Shown in pieces: positions 52,456-62,605 of a stretch of 64,000 bases of DNA. The position numbers and the translations under genes were made by a program. The DNA is from Symbiodinium natans (Eukaryota > Sar > Dinophyceae > Suessiales > Symbiodiniaceae): the NCBI GenBank assembly GCA_905221605.1, contig CAJNDS010002209.1:341164-405163 (forward strand), read 5' to 3'. The stretch's first letter is position 1. Each line of letters starts with the position of its first letter. Below the pieces are notes generated by a model. The model saw only the letters and a list, made by a program, of their open reading frames with translations, had not been told where the DNA came from and searched no databases.

Positions 52456-55400
52456 CTGGAAGGAACCCCAGGCGGAGGCTCTCAAAGGTTTCGGGTTTAG
52501 GGCTTAGGGCTCAGGGTTTAGGGTTGAGGCTATCGGGTATGAAAGCGCAGGGATCTAAGGTTGACCTGTGAGCCTATTATCCAATAGGCTTATAAGCTGC
52601 ATCTAGATCGGTTTAGGGTTCAGGGTTTAGGGTATCGGGCTTGGGGTAGAGGGTTTAGGGTTTAGGGACATGTATGGGGTTTAGGCTTGCTCACTGACCT
52701 TCCTAGAACACCCCGGGAGCCCCACACCTCGCTGACCTAATCCCCAACGCCACCCAAAATCCCCCTTCTGCTTGAACAAGGCCCTATGTTTAGCAACCCT
52801 AAAAACGAGTTAGCCGTTTGTAAACCCTAAACCCCTACATTCCTGGCTTCTTCGAAGCCCCGAACTCCAAAGCCTAAGCACCGCAATCTGCCTGCAAGGC
52901 CTCTGACTCAAGGACGCCGTTGACAATCCTTTGCCGCTGGAGTTGTCTCGTGACGCTAAACCCGATAATCCCTATAATCCCGAAACCCCACAAAAGAACC
53001 CAAAGCCGCCCAAAGCCGCCTAAGCCCTCAGCACTATAAATACTGGCCTTTGGGGAGTGCGTTGCCGGGCTGCGGGGATTAGCAACAACCGAACCTGAAA
53101 TGCTGACCTAGAGAGCCTACTAAACCCAAAAGTGAGGAACCTTACTCGGAGGTTCAGGGTACATATACCCCCAAGTATAACTGTACTTACAAGCCCCTAT
53201 ATAAGTCCCCTAAGTCCTTCAAGTAGGCTAGAACTAGACTTCAATTGGGGTGCGAAGTACCCATGAACCTCCAGGCAAGCTGCAGTACGGTTCAGGGTTG
53301 CGGGTTCAGCGTCAGGAGAAACCCTAAACCCTAAACCCTAAACCCTAAACCCTAAGTACGGTTCAGGGTTGAGGGTTCAGCGTCACTAGCACGTAGCAAT
53401 GGGGAATTTATGGTTGGAGGCCACGCTGCCGCTGCCATCAGGCATGCCAACTTCAGCGCTTGTTGGATAGAAGGTTTGAATATGTACACTGTCCATAATA
53501 CGTATATAGGTGCATATGTATACATATATATATATATATATATATATCGTTATTTGTATTTCGATTTATATAAATTGTTCTTATTATATAGGGATATGTC
53601 TATATATATATATATATACATAATTACATTCTCATAGGCCTCTGTGGGGGAAGCTAGGGTTTAGAGTGTGGGGGTTATTGTTCCCTCTCCGCTGACTGCT
53701 GCGTGGCGGGGCGCAGCTGCAGCACACCCTCCTCCGTGCAAAGGATTCCTTCAGAGAGGTTTAGGGTTTAGCGTTTAGGGGTTTAGGGGTTTTTAGGAGT
53801 TTTTAGGAGTTTATAGGGTCTCAGGGTTTAAGGGTTTTTTGGGTTTATAGGGTTTATAGGGTTTATAGGGTTTAGAGGGTTTAGGGGTTTTAGGCTTCAA
53901 GAGGACATCCGGGCCGTAAACCGTAAACTCCAAACCAGGCGTTGCTTGCAGCGATGTGCTTTCGGGAGTTAGGGCTTAGGTTTTGTATTTTGGCAGAACT
54001 GCGGTTTCGGGTTGAGGGTTGACGGTTTAGGGTTTAGGGCGAAGGGTACAGTAACCTTGTGAGACTGTCCAACCTCCGTGATGACAAGTCAGTAGAGTCC
54101 ACCTAAATCCTCCACCCCGAACCAGTCGATGAAGCCCCCGGGTCGGATCCCTGTTTCACCAACCTGGGCAAAAAGGCTATGAACCCTAAAAACCTTATCC
54201 CTGAACCCTTCCGCCTGTAAACCTGGAAACGGCTTGTACTCGAGCGGAGACTCACTTAGGCACCCGAACGTAGACTAACCCTTCTTCCTGTTTCCTTGGT
54301 CTAGGGTTCAGGGTTTAGGGTTTAGGGTTCAGGGTTTAGGGTTTAGGGAGTTCACACCGGGCTCGGGAATCTTGAGAGGCAGTACCTAAGCCGGAAGCTT
54401 GAAAGTTCTTGTTTGGAGGGGGCGCAGAACTTTCTGAGAAGCAGGATCATGACTTCCCGAGGTTCTGCGACCGGAAGCCCTAAACTTTAAAGGCCAAAAC
54501 CCTAAACTCAGTTCCAGACAGGCAAGAGTCCCACGGAGTCACCGATCTCTAGCTTTGCAGGGTTCCAGTCGATCGGCAGGAGCTCTTCCCAGTTGTACCC
54601 TGAGGACGCGGCGGGTCTCTGGGGAGGAGTTCATCTTAAAAAAACAGCTCAGCATCGAAATTCTGCAGCCGTTGGGTCCTAGCCTGACCTACTTGACCCA
54701 GATGGGGCTATGTTCATGCAAAAAGTTCCGTATCCGACTAGAGAGTCGAAACGGCTGGTTCACTGAGACCCTTCTCAACCAAGCAAAGCCCGTGGGCAAA
54801 CCAATAAGGAACCCAGAGTGCAGTAGAGGCCGATATTTCGGCTTCATACCTACTACACTCCATTGGTCCCTTTTTGCGGGGCCCTTGATAGCCTATGGCT
54901 TGAGCTGTTCCCTCCACCCCCCTTAAGCTCCAAACCCTACTTTCAGCACAGGAAGTGGCACCCTAAACCCTAAACCCTAAACCCTAAACCCTAAACCCTA
55001 AACCCTAAACCCTAAACCCCCTTAGGGTTTAAGAGCAAGCCCGCTAAAGCCTCGAAGCCCTGAATGCAAAAACCGTATTGCGATGTGAGCGTTTGAGAAG
55101 GCATCTGGTGGTTTCCGAAATTCGGAGTTCCTTATTGGGATCCTTATTATAACTAGTTCATGGTTGGGATAATATTAAACATGTAAGCTTATATTCCTTA
55201 TTGGGTTTAAGTAGCCTTAAACATGTACAATGGTACCCAACTATGACAAAGATAAGGGAATCCTACTATTTGGGGGGTCTATTTTATAGGGGGCCCCCTA
55301 CTTTCGTAAACCTCCACGTGGTCCACATGCTTTTGTGGGGACTGAAGTCGCTTGGAGTGCACGACCTGCATTTCAGGGCTGAGAGTGTGGCCCCTAAACC

Positions 55401-58400
55401 CTAACACCCTAACACCCGAAACCCTAAACCCTAAACCCGAAAGCCTAAACCCTAAACCCTAAACCCTGAACCCTGAACCCTGACACCCTAAACCCTAACA
55501 CCCGAAACCCTAAACCCTGGACCCAAAAACCCTAAACCCCAACCCTAACTCCTGATGTATCCCCCCTAACTAAGCACAAAACGGTTTAGGGTTTAGGGTT
55601 TAGGGTTTAGGGTTTAGGGTTTAGGGTTTAGGGTTTAGGGTTTAGGGTTTAGGGTTTAGGGTTTAGGGTTTAGGGTTTAGGGTTTAGGGTCTTCAGCTGG
55701 GGCATCCCACGGTGGGCCATGCCATCGAAGCCGTAGCAGAGGGACTTGGGAACCTCGCTAGGAGCCCAGAACCTTTTTTTCTGGGGGCCTTGATTGTAAG
55801 AACAGGATTTTGGGGGGGATGATGGTAGTATGAACATAAAGGGACCCTTAAAGGCTTGCCCGGGTTTAAAGGGTATATATAAGGGAACCTAAAGCCCCCC
55901 CCAAAAAAATGGGAATAAGGGCCGAAACCCTGAAACCCTCTGGATACTGTAATTCCCACAGTTGCCCTACTGATAGCCCGAAACTCATCTAGGAGCCCAG
56001 AAACTTATTTTTTCTGGGGGCCTTAATTGTAAGAACAGGATTTTGGGGGGGATGATGGTAGTATGAACATAAAGGGACCCTTAAAGGCTTGCCCGGGTTT
56101 AAAGGGGCTTATAAGGGAACCTAAAGCCCCCAAAAAAAATGGGAATAAGGGCCGAAACCTGAAAACCCTCTGGATACGGTCATTCCCACAGTTGCCCTAC
56201 TGATAGCCCGAAACTCATCTAGGAGCCCAGAACCTTATTTTTTCTGGGGGCCTTAATTGTAAGAACAGGATTTTGGGGGGGGGGGGGGGGATTCTGATAG
56301 TATGAACATAAAGGGACCCTTAAAGGGAATACTACTAGTAATTCTTCCGACCCCTAGAGTACCTTGGCTTTCGGCCGCCTAAGAAGCTTGGAGCTGGGTA
56401 TGACCTGCCAAAAAAAAACAGGTAGGCGTCGGCGCCTTAGAAGGTAAAAGGACTCTCCTTCCTAGTTGCCCAATACCCTGGCTTTAAAAAAGTTTATAAG
56501 CTTCTCTTTTGGCAGGGGGTTTAGTAGACCCAAAAAGTTTAAAGTTCACCGAAGCCTGTTGGACTCCTAAGTCTTTCAGGGTGTTTGAGCCCAAAAACCA
56601 TACCGGATGAGGTCGTTGCGGTACTTTCAGCCCGATGGTGCCTTGTGATCTTGTTGTGTTTGTTGATGGTGGGGTCTACTTTTGGAGGAATTTCAGGCGT
56701 GTGGAAAGAATACTTGGTCAGTTCTCCAAGTCATGGGTCCTTTTTGGGAAACCTAGATAACAGGGACCGCCTCATAATGCTCATAATGGGAACACAAAAG
56801 GAACCATATTCCCGAGAAGTGACCACTTCTAAGCGAGATGGTCCTGAGAGAAGAAATATGAAATGTGCACCCCAAGTCCCGAAGTCCCCAGTACTAAACT
56901 GAGGTCTCCCCAACGAAACCTCTAGGGTTTAGAGTTTAGGGGTTAGGGTTTCGGGTTGAGGGCCACACCCTGAAGGGCTTCGAGTGGCTCAGAACCCAGG
57001 CATTGGAAGCGTATTTTCAGCGACGTGCCCGCAGCCACCCTACGCCGAAACCCTAAAACCCTAAACTGAACCTTGCAGCGTTCAGCCAAACTCTAGGCCG
57101 TCCGTCCCAAACCACTTCAACCTGCCGAAACATTGCATATGGCAATGGGTATTTTCTTTTATACCCCACATAGAAGCGAATCCCCTGTAAAGGGACCCCC
57201 ACAAAAATGGGTACCCCTATTTTCGGAAACCCCCCGTATCCCGAAAGCCCAATCTTCTGCGCCCTCTAGGCCCTAAGGCCCCCCCAAACCCTTCCACCAC
57301 AAACTCCTACAACAACCCCCGAAACCCTACTTGGAGGTTCAATGGGGTACTTAGAAGTATGCACTAGAAGTAGGGTAGCTGTGGTTATAACCTTGCTTGG
57401 GGTACTCAGAACCCTAAAACACTGAACCCCAAACCCTAAACCCTTAACCCTAAACCCTAAACATTAAACCCCAACCCTAAACCCTAAACCCTAAACCCCG
57501 GCCTCCTCACTGGTGGCATAAGGCTCAGCCGGCAAGGCTTTTGGAAGTTCCTGGGGTCTGGTCCAAGAGGTCGAGGGTTTAGGGTTTAGGGTTTAGGGTT
57601 TAGGGTTTAGGGTTTAGGGTTTAGGGTTTAGGGTTTAGGGTTTAGGGCCCAACCGACTTTCTAGTGGCTTGCGGGGTCCTGTCCGGGTTTCTAAGGCCTA
57701 GGAGTAACCTGGGAATCAAAAGGGTGCCCTTCTTGGTTCTTCAAGGGGTCTTGTAAGGGAACCTAAAACCCTAAAAACAGGAACAAGGGTTTAGGGTTTA
57801 GGGTTTAGGGTTTAGGGTTTAGGGTTTAGGGTTTAGGGTTTAGGGTTTAGGGTTTAGGGTTTAGGGTTCCCTAAACCCTAAACCCTAAACCCTAAACCCT
57901 AAAAACAGGAACAAGGGCCTGCTCTGGGTCCTAGCCCTAACCTCTGAATCCTAAACAAACAGTCCTAGAAGGTTCACACGGGTGTTCAAGGCGTACAGGG
58001 TGTCAGGGCTATACCTGAACCCCATGCAAAAAGGGCCTCTAAAACAGTTCCGTAGGGTCCAGCTCTGAGGTGCAGGCTGTATAGGAATAGGGTTTAGGGT
58101 TTAGGGTTCAGGGTTCAGGGTTTAGGGTGTAGGGTTCAGGGTTTCAGGCACTAGGGTTTAGTGTAGGGCCCAGGAATCCACTTTCCCATCCGACAGCTTC
58201 ACTTGGTAAATAGACTATATGATCGGGCTATGACTTAGTACTTACACAATAAAAAATTTATAACCTGCAAAGTGTCCGTAGGGTTCAAAGTACGCTTGCG
58301 AAAGGCGCATGTGCAGCGGTGTTTTCGTGTGCGCGTGTGCGTGAACCCTATTTCGTAACATAAACACTGAAAACTCAGCCCAGCAATGTGATTTTTTTCC

Positions 58401-61400
58401 GGATTTTTACTCACTGTTTCATTTCAACTCTAAACCCTAAACCCTAAACCCCAAACCCTAAACCCTAAAAACCCTAAACCCTAAAAGCCCTAAACCCTAA
58501 ACCCCAAACCCTAAACCCTAAACCCTCAACCCTAAACCCTAAACCAAATTAATGATTGTTCGCCCAGGGCGCCGCTGCAACTCCAATTGTCAAACCATCT
58601 GCGAATGCCGAGGTCACATCCTCGACGCCTCAGCTGCTAGGCCAGGCGGGTTCAGGGCTCAGGGTTCAGGGTTTAGGGTTGTGGACGATAGGGCTTAGAT
58701 TCCTTGAGCCCTACAAGCCCAAGCCCTAAACCCTAAATAGCCTAAGCCCCAATATCAGACCCAAGCCCCTTTCTTGGCTCATAGGCACTTAGAAGTAGGG
58801 CTATAAGTACCCGAAGTTAGGACATATATATATATATATATAGCTAACCATAGTCATACTCTTTACCCTACTTACAAGTACCCAAACGAACCTTCAAGCA
58901 ACTCATCAAGCCAAAAGGCAAACTTCGAAGTATTTGGCCCCGCCGTTAGCACGGAGAGGTCCATCGCCGAAGAGCACCGCGCCTCCCAAGAGGGGGTTTA
59001 GGGCTTACATGTTTAGGGTTTAGGGTTTAGGGTTTAGGGCTTAGGGTTTAGGGCTTACATGTTTAGGGTTCAGGGCCTAGTTTTAGGTTTCGTTGTAGGG
59101 TTTAGGATTGCAGTGGGGCAATAGAACATACATGTGGGCGAAGTGAACAAGTTTTGTGCTTGCCTGGGGAATTATGCATCACTTTGCGTACAGGTCGAAA
59201 CCCGAAAAACTAAACTCTAAACCTAGACGAACTTTAGGGCTTAGGGCATAGGGCATAGGGCTTAGGGTGTAGGGTTTGGGGTTTAGTGTCTACAGGTGAT
59301 GAACCTGCTTTGGACCTTCTTTGATTTAGCAAAAAGACTGTAAGGAATGTCTCGGAAGTCTCTGCAAAAAAGGCCAGAAAACTCGCCACGCCCTTCTTTG
59401 GCGCGTTCCTGAGATCAAAGTGCGTAATGAAGTGAAAGTTCGCAAGGTCTTGCATTGGAAACCTGCTGGCCATCTACGAAAGCGTCCAAGACAGCACCTA
59501 AAAGTAGACGATTCGCGCAACGTTTGTGCCGTGGATCTCTGTCAACACAGCAACTAAACATTGAGTCCTAAACCCTAAACCCCAAGCCCTGCAACGAAGT
59601 CAGCCGTATTGTGCCCTGAGCCCGAGTGCGCCCCAATCCCCAAACCCTGAACCCCATGGCGCCTAAGCCGGCACCTTTTGGATGAACTCCTGCACTTGAA
59701 GGGTAGGGTTTAGGGTCTAGGGGCTAGGGTCCAGGGTTCAGGGGTATTCCTCAGTCGGGACTTGTACGTACATTCCGCCTCTCCCCGCTCCCCATATGGT
59801 GGGATTCCAAAATAGCGAGTATCTTTCTTGTTTTTGTTGGGGGGGGGGGGGGGGGGTTCTCTATAGTAAGGATTACATGATTACAGCATTTTCGGGTAAG
59901 TTGGGGTTGCCCCAGCCGACAACCACCGTTAAGCACACACACACACACACGGACTCCAAGCAGGGTTCTAAGGGCCGTATAGGTCTGCTAGGGATTTTAT
60001 GATCTTAGGGGGAATTTGAAGGGCTTTGTCGGGGTTTATGGGTTATACGAGGTCTACGTAAAAACAGGCTCGGGGCTTTGCTTACCATGTCACGATTTGT
60101 TTTGTGCTCGAGGGTGTTACCACACTTTAAGATACAGCAGGCATGCGAGCTCACAGTAGGGGCATCAGGGTTTAGGGTTTATGTTAGGTTAGGGTTTAGG
60201 GTTTAGGGTTTAGGGTTTAGGGTTTAGGGTTTAGGGTTTAGGGTTTAGGGTTTAGGGTTTAGGGTTTAGGGTTTAGGGTTTAGGGTTTAGGGTTTAGGGT
60301 TTAGGGTTTATAGGGTAGGGTAGGGTTTAGGGTTTAGGGTTTAGGGTTTAGGGTTTAGGGTTTAGGGTTTAGGGTTTAGGGTTTAGGGTTTAGGGTTTAG
60401 GGTTTAGGGTTTAGGGTTTAGGGTTTAGGGTTTAGGGTTTAGGGTTTTGGGTTTAGGGGTTTGGGTTTAGGGTTTAGGGTTTAGGGTAGGGGGTTTAGGG
60501 TTTTTAGGGTTTTTAGGGTGTGTAGAAGGGAAGCTCGCTGGTGCTAAAAGCACCCGAGCCGCTCGCTTGCGTTAGCATGTAGTCCCACCCCAACCACCCA
60601 AACTATTCTCATTTAGGGTTTAGGGTTCACCCCCCAAACCCCCCTCAAGCGGGGCTTTTTAGCTTTTGCTTGTTACAGAGAAAGAGGGTGGGGCCTCCCG
60701 AGCTTTGTGGAGCCTGTCAGTGGCTCGTAGGCTTCTTGGAGCTTTCACGGAGTAAAATGGAGGGGTGCCCAAAACCATCGATTGCAATCCTAGAACCCAA
60801 CATTCATTACGGGTCTGGGCGCCCTAGGCCAGCAAAAACGCTGGGTCGGGGTCCAGCCTGTTGTCCAGGATAGGGAGGAAAAGCGTTCCACATGGGTTTT
60901 AGGGGGTCTAGCAAGGTTCTCAAAAGGTCCGCAAGTCTGTGTGGGGGGTCCCAACAGGCCAGCCAAGAGCCTGTCAGCCTTTCAGAAATTCCAGGGGCCT
61001 GAAGCGGCCCACAGCCGGCCTTCCAAGAGCCTGTCAGCCTCAGGGGCCTTCCAGGGGCTTCTGGGGTTTGCAGGGGCCTCTCTAGGCAAAAAAGCGGTTT
61101 TTGAGCAGGAGCCCCCCTACACCAGCCCAGAAGGGGGGGGTCCCTGGAATCTGCCAGCCTGGGACCCCAGACCCCCACGGGGGGGGTACCCCCAGACCCC
61201 CCTTGAGGGCTGACGCCCCAGGTCTGAGGCGTAGCCAGTCACTGCCGTCTCGTCTACCGGGAGGCTTTACCCTCCCTCACCGTTCTGTGGAGACGCTCGG
61301 TCGGGGACCTCGGTCGCAGCCTCGAGCGCCCATGCATATGGACCGCGGCGCTCTCGGCAGTTTAGGGTTTAGGGTTTAGGGTTTAGGGTTTAGGGTTTAG

Positions 61401-61812
61401 GGTTTCGGGCTTAGGTGTTCAACCTGGTATGCCTGTCAAGACAAAAGTTGAGGCTTTAGGGTTTTAGGGGGGTTAGGATGTAAGGTTTTGGGGCTTAGCC
61501 TCATCAAGCCCGATATGTCCAAACTTTGAAGGCTGCTTGATGTAAAGACCCCATGGCAGCCCTTACGCTCAAAATAGCAAACCTGACAGAATGAGGCCTG
61601 TCCAAAAACCCTGAACTAAGAGGTCTTGGAACCCTATAGGGTAGTGACATGATAGCTAGTAAAAAGAAGCTCTGCAAACCCTAAACCCTAAACCCTAAAC
61701 CCGAAACCCTAAACCCTAGACTGCTTCCCAAGGGCCTGTGCGCCGCGCCACCAGGCCCTTGAGGCTCACGATGGGGGTCAGGAGAGCGCTGCTGAAGCCG
61801 CTGAACCTCTCT
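52380..61812 (-). CDS. NHR/SPRY module 1 of the giant gene (about 12 exons)
   Basis: Exons, right to left: 61,752-61,812; 61,281-61,352; (60,554-60,602 tentative); 59,471-59,497; 58,924-58,982; 58,564-58,620; 57,497-57,550; 55,711-55,753; 54,520-54,599; 53,715-53,731; 52,892-52,928; 52,380-52,455. Segments: FSGFSSALL, FVDG, VLFGDGPL..YFE, DGLTIGVAAAPW, ELPKALPAEPY, VPKSLCYGFDG, DWNPAKLEIGDSVGLL, EGVLQL, IVNG and ELFPLVELMGNT. From 58,982 to 50,021 every junction is in phase. Introns are 0.3-1.9 kb. The largest holds the 231-bp tandem repeat and a T3 element. Confidence 0.73.
52892..52928 (-). CDS. Module 1 exon (IVNG)
   Basis: Acceptor CGGCAAAG|G, donor TTGCAG|GCAGAT (GC type). Reads IVNGVLESEALQ. 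37 nt. Confidence 0.6.
53284..53385. repeat. Telomere-like array flanked by 31-bp direct repeats
   Basis: The segment 53,284-53,314 recurs at 53,355-53,385 with one mismatch. Between them lie GGAGAA and about five CCCTAAA units. This looks like an insertion with target duplication, or a duplication spanning the array. Confidence 0.75.
53715..53731 (-). CDS. Module 1 micro-exon (EGVLQL, 17 nt)
   Basis: Acceptor GCACGGAG|, donor CAGCT|GCGCCC (GC type). It supplies the EGVLQ(L) strand before IVNG in phase. A longer version upstream cannot be excluded. Confidence 0.42.
54520..54599 (-). CDS. Module 1 exon (DWNPAKLEIGDSVG)
   Basis: Acceptor CGTCCTCAG|GG, donor CCT|GTCTGG. 80 nt; reads YNWEELLPIDWNPAKL, then EIGDSVGLLP. 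A 123-codon plus-strand frame over the same place is judged to be a shadow. Confidence 0.68.
54960..55018. repeat. Telomere-like array (CCCTAAA)n
   Basis: About eight regular units in the intron downstream (sense) of module 1 exon VPKSL. Confidence 0.95.
55115..55312. mobile_element. T3 inverted-repeat element (long copy)
   Basis: Left end GGTTTCCGAAATTCGGAG, right end CCCCTACTTTCGTAAACC, with CTACTATTTGGGG inside. A TA-rich segment of about 60 bp appears inserted in the middle. Confidence 0.5.
55583..55690. repeat. Telomere-like array (TTTAGGG)n, about 15 units
   Basis: A regular array ending directly at the 3' side of the VPKSL exon island. On the sense strand the intron therefore carries CCCTAAA close to the exon, the reverse of the usual polarity. 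Confidence 0.97.
55711..55753 (-). CDS. Module 1 exon (VPKSLCYGFDG)
   Basis: Acceptor CTAGCGAG|, donor CACC|GTGGGA (phase 1). Reads VPKSLCYGFDGMAH. 43 nt. It follows ELPKALPAEPY and precedes the W-N-P exon as required. Confidence 0.65.
55758..56330. repeat. Tandem duplication, unit about 231 bp, 2.4 copies
   Basis: Units start at 55,758, 55,989 and 56,219 with CTAGGAGCCCAGAA. The third stops matching after AAAGGGACCCTTAAAG and runs into a T4-type end (CCGACCCCTAGAG). A single diverged relative of the second half of the unit lies at about 31,745-31,870. Confidence 0.85.
57497..57550 (-). CDS. Module 1 exon (ELPKALPAEPY)
   Basis: Acceptor CAGACCCCAG|, donor GCCGGG|GTTTAG, where the donor GT belongs to the adjoining telomere-like array. 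18 codons, phase 0-0: ELPKALPAEPYATSEEAG. Confidence 0.63.
57573..57647. repeat. Telomere-like array (TTTAGGG)n
   Basis: About ten regular units upstream (sense) of the ELPKALP exon. Confidence 0.95.
57767..57917. repeat. Fold-back telomere-like array flanked by 23-bp direct repeats
   Basis: The 23-mer at 57,767-57,789 (ends AAAAACAGGAACAAGGG) is repeated exactly at 57,895-57,917. Between them are about eleven TTTAGGG units, the junction GGGTTCCCTAAACCC, and about four CCCTAAA units. The structure is that of an inserted palindromic array with target-site duplication. Confidence 0.8.
58564..58620 (-). CDS. Module 1 exon (DGLTIGVAAAPW)
   Basis: Acceptor GGCGTCGAG|, donor CCCTGG|GCGAAC (GC type). 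Reads DVTSAFADGLTIGVAAAPW, 19 codons, phase 0-0. Confidence 0.65.
58924..58982 (-). CDS. Module 1 exon (PL..YFE)
   Basis: Acceptor CTCTTGGGAG|GC, donor TTCGAA|GTTTGC. Reads AVLFGDGPLRANGGAKYFE. 59 nt. Third copy of the conserved AG|GC ... YFE| exon. Confidence 0.7.
59471..59497 (-). CDS. Module 1 exon (AVLDAFVDG, 27 nt)
   Basis: Acceptor CTACTTTTAG|, donor GATG|GCCAGC (GC type, phase 1 as required by the next exon). A GT donor at 59,462 would lengthen it by 8 nt but break phase. Confidence 0.42.
60184..60450. repeat. Longest telomere-like tract, (TTTAGGG)n, about 36 units
   Basis: Two regular arrays (60,196-60,310 and 60,324-60,446) separated by a short TATAGGGTAGGG disturbance, followed by degenerate units to 60,515. 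It lies inside a module 1 intron. Confidence 0.97.
60554..60602 (-). CDS. Tentative module 1 exon
   Basis: Acceptor GAGAATAG|, donor CTCGG|GTGCTT. Reads DYMLTQASGSG after a Trp/Gly-rich start, and connects the phases of its neighbours. No clear counterpart in modules 2 and 3. Confidence 0.3.
60660..61215. other. GC-rich intronic island without recognised gene
   Basis: About 550 bp with repeated CCAGCCTGTCAGCCT-like strings (61,000-61,050) and overlapping open frames on both strands. None resembles the NHR family. Confidence 0.4.
61281..61352 (-). CDS. Module 1 exon 2 (tentative length)
   Basis: Acceptor AACTGCCGAG|, donor GAACG|GTGAGG (strong). Reads SAAVHMHGRSRLRP and on; it takes the place of DRLSVTSRD of module 3. 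A shorter end at 61,309 (GAG|GTCCCC) is possible. Confidence 0.42.
61752..61812 (-). CDS. Module 1 exon 1 (FSGFSSALL)
   Basis: Acceptor CCGCTGCAG|A, donor GCCTG|GTGGCG. Reads ERFSGFSSALLTPIVSLKGL, homologous to FTGFDPALLGSNVALGKAG. 61 nt. Confidence 0.6.
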
Positions 61813-61873
61813 CTGCAGCGGGTGATTGCGAGTCTGTGCGTGCGTGTGTGACTTTTGTTTTGGGGCGCGGGCG

Positions 61874-61879
<6 letters not shown>

Positions 61880-61919
<40 letters not shown>
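61880..61919. repeat. Poly-G tract, about 40 G
   Basis: The longest homopolymer in the window. Poly-Gly/poly-Pro frames over it are artefacts. Confidence 0.97.
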
Positions 61920-62407
61920 GGGGGAGTGGAGTTAGGCTTCGGGATCTTAGGGCCTATGAGGCTACAGCACAAGAAGCCCAAGAAACTGGCAGGTTCCAGC
62001 CCCCAATTCTTCGGGCAGAGCCTCCCAACAAATCTGCGGTGAGAGTCAGGGTTCCCGAGGCAGCCTGAAAGCCAAAAAGCATTTTTTTAGGGTTTAGGGT
62101 TTAGGGTTTAGGGTTTAGGGTTTAGGGTTTGTAGGTCTTGCCTCGCATCTGGAGTTGAGGGTATCGTTCTAAACGGGCTTGGGCTTCGTGTTTTGTGCTT
62201 TGATACGCGGAGGGGGGGTTCAAGGAGCTTAAGGCTGCACCCTGCAGCCCAAATGTACTTCCATGACCTTCACCCTAAACATCCCTCAGCCCTAAGCCTC
62301 ATGGGCCACGTGGGTGGCTGATCCATTAGGGTTTAGGGTTTAGGGTTTAGGGTCTAGGGTTTAGGGTTTCGGGTTTAGGGTTTAGGGTTTAGGGTTTCGG
62401 GTCTTGC

Positions 62408-62466
62408 CTCCGGTCGGGTGGCTCCGCGTGCAAGTCCAGAGAAATCCTCAGCCAGCGAAGCATTAG
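62408..62466 (-). CDS. Linker exon between modules 0 and 1
   Basis: Acceptor GGGTGCAG|, donor CGGAG|GCAAGA (GC type). In the phase set by both neighbours it reads LMLRWLRISLDLHAEPPDR. 59 nt. Confidence 0.48.
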
Positions 62467-62498
62467 CTGCACCCCCCCCCCAAACCCTCGTTTAGGGT

Positions 62499-62605
62499 TT
62501 AGGGTTTAGGGTTTAGGGTTTAGGGTTCAGAGTTTAGGGTTTAGGGTTTAGGGTTTAGGGTTTAGGGTTTAGGGTTTAGGGTTTAGGGTTTAGGGTTTAG
62601 GGTTT
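62499..62605. repeat. Telomere-like array (TTTAGGG)n, about 15 units
   Basis: A regular array with one TTCAGAG unit, upstream (sense) of the linker exon. Confidence 0.97.

Noticed and set aside
54555-54926. 123-codon plus-strand ORF.
   Set aside because: It overlaps the well-supported minus-strand exon at 54,520-54,599 and has no domain.
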